Assembly (NCBI GenBank): GCA_015178975.1
Contig: WHVD01000012.1
Coordinates: forward strand, 372,001-436,000
Reading direction: 5' to 3'
From: Hysterangium stoloniferum
Lineage: Eukaryota; Basidiomycota; Agaricomycetes; Hysterangiales; Hysterangiaceae
DNA: 64,000 nucleotides
Shown here: in pieces, positions 46,157-57,158 of the stretch
Numbering within the stretch: the stretch's first letter is position 1
How the letters are laid out: the number at the start of each line of letters is the position of its first letter
Made by a program: the position numbers and the translations under genes
The notes under the pieces: model-generated
Databases searched by the model: none
The model's input: only the letters and a program-made list of their open reading frames with translations
What the model was told of the DNA's origin: nothing

Positions 46157-47826
46157 ATGTCTGAACACGAGGTAGTCCACCCTGACGATGCCGAAGAGCT
46201 GCCTCGATTGATATCGCCTGCTACCCTGGAATATCAACGGATCGCAGTCCTCGAAACCCATTTTCAGGATACACTCCAGAGACTATGGGCGTGCAATCGA
46301 GAAGGTCACGGCCTCTGTTATCACAGACCAGGTCGTGACGAGCATGTACCGATCAACAACCAAGCGCTTGATTCATGGGTTCAGCAACTGGTATGTTAAC
46401 CTTTTGTTTAGAGCATGGACTCCAATGTGTCAGGCTTTTTTCATTTGGTGCCGTGATTTTCCAACTTGCCTAGAGGCCAGAGCCGCCGCAAGGCTTGCTG
46501 GATTCACCAAGAAGTGAGCAAAGCATGTCCTCCATTGAGAAAGACGGTATTTCTGCGTGGAAGAAGCCCGTTATTCACAATCCACCGGAAGTCGAAGTCG
46601 GCCCCGGTTACTTTTGTGGTCTGGCATTAGAGCGGATCGGAACGATGCTCCTGCACGGCACCAAGATATCTGTTTTGATTTGGAACTGCTTGCTAGACAC
46701 GCGACGTGTGGAGGAGTACCAAAGAGTTTCCCGAACACTCATGTTCACTCTCGAGGAAATGACAGCGACTAACACACAGTTAACTGTGCGGCAATTGAGC
46801 AGAATCGTTAAAGACGGGATGGATCTCTTGAGGCATGTTCGCTTCTCGTAAAATCCATTCATTGCATCCTGAAATAACTTTAATGAAGACCATCTTACCC
46901 GCGTAAAATCCGAGATTGGGGGAAAGGGCTTGTCATAAATATGCATACCGCCTTTAATGTCTGGCTTGGCACTAGCGAAGAAGCGAATATCGGCAGAGTC
47001 ATAGTTTCCTATGCTCTACACTGCCCTGGTCGGGTCGCAACTTCCTAGGGACTACTCCACTATTTACTACTACTGGACCTTTCTGCTTCATTATTAGAGC
47101 GGGCGGCGGTGCATGATGGACGGGGCCTGTCACATGAGGACCTCAATGTGATTAAAAACTGTTTCAAATTGGTTGCAAGTTTTACCGTTGCCGTTTTTGG
47201 AGAATGGCCAAATAAGAAATATGCAGATACGATCGAAACCAACCTAGACACATGAAACTGATTTTCCTGCAAATATCGATTTTCTCCTCCTGTTTCACAC
47301 AGGAGCCTTGACTCCGCAGCATTTATGGAACTCTATTGGATATAGCGCTTGACGTTTTACAGACTAAGATAAATTCATTTACATTACTTGCAGAAAGCAT
47401 TGATCGAATTAATATCATTGTTTCCATCGGGGTTAATGCTGCAGTGAGGCTCGCGGAGCTGTCGTCTCAAAATTCTTCGACTATCAGAATATTAATTCGG
47501 AACCCAAAACCAAAATATTTAGTGTTTGTTGGCGCTCGATGCTAATAAGGGGCTCGTCGTCGTTAATTTCACAATCTCCAGAACCCGAAATTGCGCGCAC
47601 GGCAGTGCGGACGGATAGCCCAATCTGCGCCCTTCACGACTTCCTGGTCTTTTTTGAGACGGTTGTACATATCCCCGGGGAGATGTTGGCCACGAGCTTG
47701 AATAATTTGATGGACGAAGTGCATTCACTCCTATGTCTGCTTGCGACTCCGTTTGTAGGGGTGTCACCAAGTTCCAACACAAACTACTTATCCCTTTTGA
47801 AGAAGCACGGACGGGCGTGTGACTAA
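46157..47826 (+). pseudogene. Diverged FAM homologue (copy U1)
   Basis: Exon 1 46157-46390 (MSEHEVVHPDDAEELPRLIS.., CNREGHGLCYHRPG), intron 46391-46473 (GTATGT...CTAG), exon 2 46474-46851 (VGPGYFCGLALERIG, ending LLRHVRFS). Both join in phase 0 at the position of FAM intron 1. Later pieces align with FAM exons 3-5: LSHEDLNVIKNCFKLVA (FAM LSVEELTAIRGYFEFWL), SFTLLAESIDRINIIVS (FAM STLLTDHINQLNVVSS), and SPEPEIARTAVRTD..LLCLLATPFVGVSPSSN (FAM SSEPEPACTTVRSLD..FLCVVATP..VSVGSN). In exon 4 a TGA (47309-47311) stands where FAM has Trp (HQDTWFRD). Exact borders of exons 3-5 are uncertain. Shared order over the whole length argues for true homology. Confidence 0.6.
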
Positions 47827-48428
47827 ACTGGTCCATATACCTAGCGTATTTACTCATTACCTGAATGATGTTCGACCTATCGTAAGATTCTTCGAAGAAT
47901 AACACAAAGTATGATATCCGCAGGATGGTTTTCTCAGCCCTGAAAGTGTTCCAACGATGGTTTAAGATTGTTATCCCTATGACTTGGAACTTTTCCATCT
48001 TACACCTGTTCTTGGAGAGGCCCCCTTAAATCATTGAGCATTCCGTCGGGATAAACTCTTGAAATTCATTAAGGATCATACATCGATGGATCATTTAAGG
48101 GTAAATCCAGACTCATAAGGTCTGCATAGAGAACTGTGCTAAGATGCAGAGAAAGTGGAGGTAGAAGTGTCGGATAAATCCGAAAATCCTGATCAGGTCT
48201 GTCCGCTAGGTCCCCGGCTGATCAAGTCTTGAGCTGGCGTCCAGTCGACTTGTCGATCCTGGTGTACCCAGTTGTCAGGCTCGTGGTTCTCTCTTTATAA
48301 TCCCCCGCAGACTACAAGGTCACACAGCCAGATCCAGGGCAAGTGTTATCGCGCATCGCCTTCGATAAGGTATATTGACGAACCGAGGCTAGGCCCAAAG
48401 CCTAAGCCTCCTTGCCAAACACTGCACC

Positions 48429-49258
48429 ATGACGGCCGAACAAAACAATATCGTCCCGCCACAGTCACAGCACTTGCTCATAGTTGACAGCGAAGCAGAA
48501 GCTTTTTCGTTTAAGCAGCGTGTCTTGTCGAACCCCGCGTAAAGTCCAGAGAAGGAGATAAGAAAGAGATTGAACAGGCATGCCATTTCCGTTGAATATC
48601 TAGAGGAAGTATCACAGTTGCCGCAGTCGCCCATGGATGTCGACGACCGGAAGCTCTCTCGCTCGTCACTTCAACATGTCCAAGAGCGCCGACCGAGTCA
48701 TACCCAAAAACTCATGAGATACGTTGGTTTTCCTAATCTTCCTAGCATTTCCACAGGAACAGCGTCAGTAAATGTTTCCAGTCACTACCATAGCGGTAGA
48801 CATCCGCGAAAAGCCCAGAGAAGGAGAAAAAGGAAGCAGAAAGGGAAAGGATCACTGTTGCCGCAACTGCCCATGAATGTTGACCACACGATCTCTCGCT
48901 CGCCACTTCCACTCAACGGGATCACAAGCCTCCGAAACAGGATCTTGCACCCTGTCCTCAAACGCCAAAGAAATCAGCCCCGTCAACATTCGAGGCGTTG
49001 TTCACGCCGCCACCACGTATGCCGTTGCAACCGATCCAGCCCGCTGTAATGTCCCTCGACGTACAAGCTCGATCAGTTACCTCGAAAGCAACACTGGGTG
49101 TAAGCGATTGCTCGACAAGGTTCGTGGAACTAGACATCGTCGCGTACTTTGAAGGGAAAGGTTTGGGTTTGGCGAGATTAGGAGGGTGGGAGAGTAGGAA
49201 GACGTCCGTGATGGAGCCTATCAATAATGCGACGGGCGTGATAAGAGAGGGACATTGA
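48429..49258 (+). pseudogene. Gene X, copy 1: unrecognised, internally duplicated
   Basis: Starts MTAEQNNIVPPQSQHLLIVD at 48429 with a stop or intron at about 48539. Later frames read SVEYLEEVSQLPQSPMDVDD, TPKKSAPSTFEALFTPPPR (about 48967-49020) and end near 49258. Part of it (LPQSPMDVDDRKLSRSSL) is repeated about 240 bp downstream in diverged form (LPQLPMNVDHTISRSPL). The second copy at 52057-52690 has the same pieces without the duplication. Family not recognised; exon structure unresolved. Confidence 0.4.
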
Positions 49259-51130
49259 ACATGGATGGGAAGGAAATGAATTAAAAGTGGAAGAGGCCGA
49301 GCTTGATTGGGAGCTCACAAGTAGGTGCGTCAAGTCGATAGATGTTTTGTCTCATGGTCTGATTGATTGGGTGGGCTAATGCTTCACTTATTCTCTTCGT
49401 TTTATTTATAGGACAATGAGCGACGCCACAGCAAAATTCTTTGGCTACGACCCGTGCTAAACAAGAAAAGGAAAAGCCACACCGCAAAAGGTCCCCGTAC
49501 AAGAACTGGGAATCAAGCCATTGTCTCTTTCCGTACCCCTTCACTGCCTACGTTACCGTTGTGCGGTTTTGAATCTCCTTCTACACCTTTTCCTTTGCTC
49601 TTGCCCATCACAATTAGTGTTCGTAACTCGTCTGCTAAGACCCCGATGAGGTCGTCGCGACTACGCATAGAAAACGAGACCCATACGTCTTTTAATTCCA
49701 GTGGGGACCCGCTGGAGGCTACAACGACAGTCCGGTGGAGACCCATCAATGATTCGACGAGTGGGAACAGGGCATCTGTTCCCGTACAAAATCTTGATGC
49801 GAAAGCTTTTGAGAAGATGAATTCTGCGGGAAAGACGTTAAGCTTGATGGAAGTGCCTATATGTAGTTGCGTAGAATCGATGGATGGTTTTGTTCTCATC
49901 ATTGGCTTTAATTGGCTTGACCAACCCGTTTGCTTCGCTTTGCCTTCCTTCAGGACAACCAAAGAGCGCATTAATACTCTCTTGTTTATATTTGGGGTCA
50001 AGAAGAACGAAACAGAGACAGAACATGAAAGTCTGTACAAAACCCGTCTCCAATTCCCGTTGTACTGACCACTGTAGCATTTCGGCGGTCTTATGTCACC
50101 ACCGTGCCGTTGCCTTCCATCCTGTCCTCCCTCCTGGGAACAAAAATAAATGCACGGCGTATGCCGATATGACGGCTCTCAGTGGGGTGGGAAGGCGTAT
50201 GGTCGGGACACTAGGGGTAACGGCGGGGGTGCTTTCCCTCATGATCAGTTTCCCCATTTAGGCTGCTGGAAAATGAACCACGCTCCACTGAGATCGTACA
50301 AGCGATTATTAATTAAGTTTTATAGCTCAAGTGAATGGTAGCTGAGTCCAATGAATGGGCTCATGCCGACGACAATTTCTTTCTGAAGAGGTTGATGCCC
50401 CATTATATCTATCCACTAACAACGCAACGATGTACAATTGTCCGGGAATGGGTGCCAAGTAATTATCCTCTCTGGTGTGCGTTTTGTTGTTTCTTTGCTT
50501 ATTGTCAATGTTGCATATAACCCGAGTGAGAAACATCCACTAGTAATTGCACTAATGTGGTTTGTGTGGTTGGGATGAGCGTGTATGCCAGGGAATAAGC
50601 TGCCAGTGGACTACTGGATCACAGAACGGGGAGGGTGCAGATGGGTGGAGGTGGGGTGGGCTGAGCTTATGTCGATGGGTGGCACTGTTGTGACAGGGGA
50701 TAGGAATAGTGATAATATGGAAAATATAGATAGTCATAAATATGCAAGAAAACGATTTTAAAAATTTTTGCTGAAAGGATGGCATAAATGAGGTCGCTCA
50801 AATTATGATGTCCATGTAAATGAAATAGGTGTAGAAGTTCTAACAAGGTCCAATTGTATAAACAACAGAGGATGAGCGTCCAGCCAAATGCACCTTGGCA
50901 GGAAGGAGAAGCTGGCAGAATTACTTTGTTCATCTGACTCCATCATAAGCCACCAGGCTCCAACTCCATGCTGGGATGGTTGAAAAATTGGTCTACTACG
51001 AGTACGTCAGGAATAAAGTGCGAGTTTCTCACCACGAAGTTGACTCACTCTTCAAGATAAACTTGAGCACCTTCGCCTCGGCTGCTGAAACATCATAAGA
51101 TTGGGTATTTCTTATCAATAAACATTCATC
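49259..51130. other. Spacer with opposed long open frames
   Basis: Between the two duplicated FAM/X pairs. A plus-strand frame (49454-50068, 204 codons) and a minus-strand frame (50040-49513, 175 codons) overlap; neither matches anything I recognise and I cannot choose between them. 50080-51130 shows no convincing gene. Confidence 0.3.
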
Positions 51131-51138
51131 CGTAACAG

Positions 51139-51835
51139 GATCGCAGTGCCCGAAAGTCATTTTCAGGATATACTCCAGAGACAATTGGCACGTAATAGAG
51201 AAGATCACGGCGTCTGTTATCACAGACCAGGTCGTGACGAGCATGTACCGATCAACAAGAAAGTGCTTGGTTCATGGGTTCAGCAACTGGTATGATAATC
51301 GTCTGTTTCAGGCATCGATTCCAATGTGTGGGACTTTTTGTTTGTTTAGTGCCGTGGTTTTGCAACTGGCCTAGAGCCGCCGCAAGGCTTGCTAGATTCA
51401 TCAGGGATCGAGCAAGGCATGTCCGACATTGAGAGAGAAGCCATGAGTAGCTGGCTCAAACCTGTTATTCGTCATTGAACGGAAGTCGAAATCGGCCCCG
51501 GTTATCTTTGTGGTCTGGCAATGGAGCGGATCGGGACGAAGCTACTGTACAGCACCAAGATCACCATGTTGGTTGGGAAGTGCTTCTTCAGCACACGACG
51601 TGTGGAGGAGCACCAAAGGGGGGTTGTAAGGCTCATAGACACAGGCGAGAAGGAAAAGACAAGGAATAGGCTGCTGCTTGAAAAACAGCTAACAGTGGGA
51701 CAATTGAGCACAATTATTAAAGAGGGGGTGGATCTCTTGAGGCATGTTCGTTCTGGTAAACGCCATCCATTGCATGCTAAAATCATTTTATCGGAAGAAA
51801 CCGAATATCATTATCAGCCGTGTCGGCCTGAATAG
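51139..51835 (+). pseudogene. Diverged FAM homologue, second copy (U2), truncated
   Basis: Aligns with U1 from RIAVLETHFQD: reads RIAVPESHFQDILQRQLARN, with the first conserved Cys replaced, then HGVCYHRPGRDEHVPIN, intron from GTATGA, and exon 2 with a TGA at 51476-51478 before EVEIGPGYLCGLAMERIG. Exon 2 continues openly to 51835, beyond the U1 end. Exons 3-5 are absent; gene X sequence follows directly. Confidence 0.65.
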
Positions 51836-52056
51836 GTGCCAGCTTTCCCGATCCCCGCTGCCTAAGTCCTGAGCCAGTCGACTGATCGTGTCTGAGGCAT
51901 CCAGGCATCCAGGCATAGAATTCCACAGAAAGGGTAACATAGCCTGCCACCAGGGTCACGCAGCATGGGCAAATATTCTTCTGCGTCGCCTTCGATAAGG
52001 TATGTTGACGAGTTCGAATCCATTGCCAAAGTCTAAGCCTTGCCAAACACTGCACC

Positions 52057-52690
52057 ATGACGGCCTAACAAGAAAATTCCCAACAGTCCCGTCGCAGTTA
52101 CAGCCCCTGCTCATAGTTGACAAAGTCCCAGAAGCTCGTTCGTTTACCCACTGTGTCTTGTCGAGACCCACGCAAGGTCGAGAGAATGTGACTAAGAAAG
52201 AGATGCAACAAATGCAACAAGACAAGAGGGTACGTGCATGCCATTTACTTTGAATATTTAGAGGAAGCATCACAGTTGCCGCAACTGTCTATGGATGTCG
52301 ACAACCAGAAGCTCTCTCGTTCGTCACTTCCACTGACGGGGATCATAAGCCTCGTCAACAGGATCCTGCACCCTGTCCTAAAACGCCAAAGCAATCAGTC
52401 CCAGCGATATTCGAGGCGTTGTTGACGCCCCACCAAGTACGCCAGTTACCACCGATGCAGTGTGTTGTAATGCCTCGACGTACAAGTCAGCTCGCAAGCA
52501 AAACCGGGTCAGTGATTTCTCGACGAGGTTCGTGGAAATAGACATCGTCGCGGACTTTGAAGGGACAGGTTTGGGTTTGGGTTTGGGTTTGGGTTTTTGG
52601 GAGGTTGGGAGGTTGGGAGAGTAGGAGGACGTTGTCCAAGATAAAGCCTATCTACAATGCGACGAGCGTGAGAAGAGAGAGGGCATTTAA
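52057..52690 (+). pseudogene. Gene X, copy 2
   Basis: Matches 48429-49258: ATGACGGCC is followed at once by TAA (codon 4), then LIVDKVPEARSFTHCVLSRP in another frame and TPKQSVPAIFEALLTPHQV. Lacks the internal duplication of copy 1. Ends beside the LINE remnant. Confidence 0.5.
52569..52619 (+). repeat. TTTGGG hexamer array, G-quadruplex-capable
   Basis: Four consecutive GGGTTT units followed by further GGGAGGTT units. Copy 1 of gene X has only two such units at about 49160. Expansion in one duplicate only. Confidence 0.75.
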
Positions 52691-52736
52691 GGTGGATGGA
52701 AAGGAAATGAAATAAAAGTGGAAGAGGCCGAGCTGA

Positions 52737-53333
52737 TTAGGTCTTCCGGAAAGCGTCTGAGGCAGCAATGAACTCGGCTAGGGCTTCAAGGCCCTTGTGT
52801 GTGCCGAGGATGATGGGGAGTGACAAGTCTTGAGAGGCGGCCTGGAGGAGATGGCGGTGCTCCTCATAAAGGGGGTACTCGGAAAGGATGTGGAGGCGAG
52901 ATTGCATGTCGGTTTCGCCACAGGGGCAGGTGGTGGGGAGGTCGGGGAGGAAGCGGTTGTAGTAGGCGCCGAGGAATCCGTGGCCAGTGATGGTTTGGAT
53001 GATGCGTGTGTGGACGTGGCGGGGGCCCCCGTATTCTTTGTGGAACTTGGCCAGTTTGAGGGCAGGGGGTTTGTGGAGTCCAACGGCAGCGAGGTTGGTG
53101 TGGGGGCGGTGGTGCCAATCCTGGCGCCAGAGTTTTAGGGAGCGCGCTTTTGCACGTTCCAAGGCCCAGGAGACTGTGGAGTGCAGGATGGGGGGGCGCA
53201 GGTTGACGGCTTCCTTTGCAAGGGAGTCGGCCTCCTCATTGCCTTGGAAGCCATTGTGGCCTGGGACCCAGGAGAGGGAGACATCATGGGAGGGGTTGGT
53301 TAGGATCACGTGTGATCAGTATCGCCTGTTTTA
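52737..53333 (-). mobile_element. Non-LTR retrotransposon (LINE) 3' end with RNase H
   Basis: Minus-strand frame of 190 codons: SLSWVPGHNGFQGNEEADSL is the last part of a LINE RNase H domain (the WVPGH.G..GNE.AD motif), followed by a C-terminal region with CPCGE..H(I/V)L.EYPLYEEHR, typical of fungal LINE ORF2 ends. The stop (52739-52737) lies at the junction to gene X copy 2. 5' truncated at about 53333, as usual for LINEs. No poly-A tail seen. Confidence 0.85.
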
Positions 53334-53592
53334 AGCGTTGGAAGGATGCTTCGTAATGGCGCTGATATTGTAAAAGGTCGCAACTTGTAGACGCAGTGCC
53401 ACTCAGGAAACTCCTGAGTGCGAGTAGAGGAGTGCGAGTAGACTGACTCTGTTGTTTTTCTATCGTACAATACCTATTTACTTTATACTAATCTATGTCC
53501 ATTGTTCTATCTAAATGAGTATAACAATGGGCATATATATCCACAGTCATGTGCCACTTAGAATAAGGGGCATAATAGGAATCTAATAATAG

Positions 53593-55278
53593 ATTCAAGT
53601 AGTCGTTGTGCTCGGAGGTAATTCGACCGTTATTGTTCCCTTTTTACAACAGCTGAATCTGACATGGGTGCCCTTGGGACCCATGATAGGGAAGTCGCTA
53701 ATATTCAGTGTGGGTCATGGGACGCCGTGGGCTGTGGTACGTGACTCGTGTATGGTAGTTGAGCCGATTTTCGGACGTCTCGGGGATCAAATTCTGTATT
53801 TACCCCTGCTTTTGAATTGTGGTTTTAATATGGAAACATCGTCTCTACTTTTAGCTTGGCTTCAAAACAGCCGAAATACATGCCTCAAGTATAATGACGA
53901 GAAACATGTATTGGTATTTATATCTGGGAGGCCAAGTAAATTCGTTGACCACCTCATTTCCACCTCCTCCGCCATACTCACATTACTCCCACAGCACCGA
54001 TGTCCACACCGCCTCGCAAAGATTCTTATCAGTCGTCCTTCACCACTATGTCTCAGATACCCAGTTCAAGGTGTTGGATATACTGACCAATATGTCTATA
54101 TCACTTGGCTACCAGCTCCTGGGTTTCAACAGGGGTTTTAGTCCCTTCTTGGCTGCCGTCACAGGATTCAAGCTATTCACACACCTCAAGTTGAACCTGG
54201 AGCAGGCTGCGGGATTATTCGTTTGGCTCCCCATGAGTGACATGAAACGCTCCTTGTATTTGGTTTGTTATAGTAATGTGTGAGTGGCGGTGGCTCTTAT
54301 TTGTTGCCTGCTATATTGTCACTTACTGGTTGCACTGCCCCTAGACTGCATCCATTCTCAAAAAACAGCCTTGCAACGGTGTTGATGAGAAAGCGATTCG
54401 GAGGCAGACCCAGCTGCGTCGCACACTTCCCACACGCGCCGCATGTACAAATCCAGGAGACGATCTGTCGTGAGCTCAAGCAACGGTGAGTGTTATGTGC
54501 AGCGATGAATAGTTATATACTTGACAATGATTTTATAGACATGCTGTGGTGATCGGCGGTGCGTGTATTGCCTTAATACACATCGCTCTGGTATTCACGC
54601 TGCTCGGCGCCATCGTGTACTTCACACACTCTCGTCTTCAAAACGCGCACGTCGAGGATGCCTACGCGGCTGATCAGGCACCGGATGTGGATTACGGGAA
54701 CGTCAACGGCGCCGACGCCGCTGATCATGAACCCGCTGGGGATGACGGGAACGTCAACGGCACAGACGTGGCTGATTATGCACCGCTGGGGATGACGGGA
54801 ACGTCGAGGGCGCCGACGCGGCTGATCACGCACCCACTGTAAATGACGGTAACATCGAGGGCATTGACACCGCTGATCATGCACCCGCTGTGGATGGCGG
54901 GAATGCCGTGGGCACCGACCCGGCTGATCACGCACCCATTGGGGATGACGCTAACGTTGAGGGCACCAATGCGGCTGATCGCCCACCCGCTGTGTATGAT
55001 GGTAGCGTCGAGGTCACCGACGCAGATCCCAACTCTACCCCATGTATCTCGTGGGAAGACAAGGGAAAGGGAGTCGACCTTAGAGAGTATGGCCCCCTCA
55101 TGCTGAATGGATTGCTGTTCACGGGATCATTCGCCCAGTGCATTGGGCAAGGTTTTTCTGACGTTGTTTAATTAATGCCATCACATACTGACTTGACTTA
55201 ATTTGAGCAGGACCCAATGCTGGGATGTTCCATCCCCACCTCGTTCCCAAGGCAAATACCACCTTCCGCCCCACCTAG
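53593..55278 (+). CDS. Multi-exon membrane protein with 17-aa repeats
   Basis: Not recognised. Exons deduced from frame changes that coincide with good splice sites: a, up to 53888 (open from 53593, true start not found); b, 53995-54279; c, 54345-54485; d, 54539-55151; e, 55211-55278. Introns: GTATAA (106 nt), GTGAGT (65 nt), GTGAGT (53 nt), GTTTTT (59 nt). Phases agree at each join. Exon c carries a Cys/His-containing segment (GRPSCVAHFPHAPHVQ), and exon d starts with one hydrophobic span (CIALIHIALVFTLLGAIVYF), then 17-residue repeats of the GNVNGADAADHEPAGDD type, then a C-terminal tail. The third repeat is 50 bp instead of 51 and shifts the frame, so the assembled sequence encodes a truncated protein unless this is an error. 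Confidence 0.5.
54655..55035 (+). repeat. 51-bp coding minisatellite, about 7 units
   Basis: Units begin GG(G/T)AA(C/T)GTC and contain GC(G/C)GCTGATCA. Four of the complete units are exactly 51 bp (17 codons), but one at about 54749-54798 is 50 bp through loss of one C in a CCC run. Unit sequence differs by up to about 30%, so the array is not very recent. Confidence 0.85.
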
Positions 55279-55314
55279 AGAAGATTATAAGAGTGGTGAA
55301 AAAAAGGTGGAACA

Positions 55315-55847
55315 GTGAAAATGTTAATTGTTCTTCCTACGACTGCTGATGGTGAGGGAGTAGAAGAGAACAGTCACGAGGAACACCAAGAAGACGAAAA
55401 AGAGATGGCCGGAAAGCCGGGTGCAATGCCTCTCCAGATCGCCTCTTCTAATGACGTGTGTGAACGACAAACATCTGGCGGTTCTCTCCGTGGGAGTAGC
55501 TCTGATGTAGAGTGGTGTATGGGTACATGCTTAATACAAGGTGGGTTTACCACAGTTATAACTCTACGCCATAAATATATCCTCAGCAAATGCATGTGGA
55601 ATCAGAACATCAAATAATTGAGGTGTCTGACTATACTGATTTCCCACAGATGGAAGGCAGCCGATGGCAGATGGAAGATGGCAAGGTACTATGTAAAAGT
55701 GATGGGAATTTTCTATATGAAGGAAATTACTGGCACTCAAATAAGTCACTGTACTCTTATCAAGTTGCTGGCTTATCTGCTAGCTGCGAACGTTCTCTAA
55801 TTCATAATTGGGCAAGTTATTATGATCTAAAGCCACAAGCTGGCTAG
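55315..55847 (+). other. Two open frames, function unknown
   Basis: 55315-55617 (100 codons, acidic: EEHQEDEKEMAGKPG) and 55590-55847 (85 codons). They overlap and could be exons of one gene joined at an intron starting GTGGGT near 55542. No homology recognised, no duplicate in the window. Confidence 0.3.
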
Positions 55848-55899
55848 AGTTGCCTCTCGTTACGAAACTGTGATCATACTACATATGCTGCACCGATAA

Positions 55900-57094
55900 T
55901 GCTGTTAATTTAATTTCTTGAGCAGCTAAGAGTGACGCAACACTGGCACTTGCTAAAACCTCACATGACATCCGTTGCAGATATTCAAGCAGCGACTGTA
56001 AAGTAACTACCTTCGGCCATTTCATTGCACACAACACTGACCATAGGTTTCCAGTCAGCTTTGGGCTCACACCGATTTGGCAATCACCCGAATTTCGGTG
56101 GGGCAAGGGTGATTGGAAGCTTCAGGCATTTGCGACGGTGCAGTATCCAGGTTGAGTTGGTCAAAATCGGAAATTAAGTGAAATTACCAATATGTATGTA
56201 GTCCCCCCTCCCTGCGCCGATGTCATTGACCTCATCAGTGACGAGCCTTCTGGTCCATCCAATCCCAGTTCTTCATCATTGTTACCTCTATTGATAGATG
56301 GACATTACAAGCTTTCCATTACAACTGGCCACTCCATTGTTCCACAAAAGATATATTCCCAAGGACATTTCTCAAGAACGGTAGCTACTCTCTCTATCGA
56401 GACATTTTGATTAACTGCATTTCTCATTACTGCCTTAAAGGAAAAATAACCTAGTCCTGTCAGCACTTGCCTAATGAGGTCACTCGAGTACCTGACTGTC
56501 GTTGTGGGTATCTATTGGTTGATAGGTGATTCCACCTGAAATGACCACAAGCTACGTTTCTCTGATCCAAGGTGAAAGTTTGCGACATGTGAAGAAGTGT
56601 CAGTGTCTTCATCCCAGTGTTGTCCATTGGTTTGGCCCGGCTTCCTGTTCTCCCAAAAGAAATGACGAGAATAACGGCGAGACCGCCTTCTTTGAGACGT
56701 CCTACTGGTATTCTATTGAAATTGTTCTCGCTAAATATTTCATGTGATTTCAGCGACGGGTGGCCCTCGGAATATATTCAACACCAGTCTAGGGAACCTC
56801 GCAGCGATCATTACAAGTGACGATCTTCGCTTTTACATTTTGTCAAATTATGTAGTTTCATACAACTCTCAAGTACGTGTTCTGTTTGAAATGATTGTCA
56901 TTTATAAATGGAATGTCAGTCTGACCACGAGTGGTGCCCCCAACTGTATTCAGTGCATGTATGGGATCAATGCGTGCAACATGGAGAGGTCGCGGCAATG
57001 ATGAAAGGTGACTGTATGCACTCTTATATTTGATCGACCTATCGCAGCTGTATTGTCAGGTTTTCAATGGAAGAGAATTAGTTTAAGGAATTCG
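55900..57094 (-). repeat. FAM 3' flank continuation, inverted
   Basis: Reverse complement of 24822-25870 at high identity. Together with 41606-42095 it would complete one FAM-11 3' flank. Ends with ATTCG at 57090-57094, the target duplication of the old LTR. Confidence 0.75.
56192..56410 (+). CDS. Short open frame with SUMO-interaction-like VIDLISD
   Basis: 72 codons: MYVVPPPCADVIDLISDEPS..., ending SRTVATLSIETF. Its inverted duplicate at 25504-25800 keeps the downstream frame with a shift near the start. VIDLISDE resembles a SUMO-interacting motif (hydrophobic core followed by acids). It could be one exon of a larger gene; role unknown. Confidence 0.35.
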   Translation: MYVVPPPCADVIDLISDEPSGPSNPSSSSLLPLLIDGHYKLSITTGHSIVPQKIYSQGHFSRTVATLSIETF

Positions 57095-57158
57095 TGTTAG
57101 AGTATGATACTACAGCTCTAACATAGTCTATTATGATCTCCATATTTTTCTAGTATTT
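57095..57158 (+). mobile_element. First 64 nt of the older copia LTR
   Basis: TGTTAGAGTATGATAC... to ..GTATTT, preceded by ATTCG. The remaining 248 nt lie at 42096-42343. The break point carries TATTT, the target duplication of the younger copia. Confidence 0.85.

Noticed and set aside
49454..50068. 204-codon plus-strand frame as a gene
   Set aside because: An opposed 175-codon frame is equally long, neither has homology or splice support.
52005..52030. GTTCGAATCC, a T-loop-like sequence suggesting a tRNA
   Set aside because: No pairing T-stem, anticodon arm or acceptor stem around it.
52569..52619. Telomere-like repeat
   Set aside because: The unit is TTTGGG, not the usual fungal TTAGGG, short and inside a duplicated gene region.
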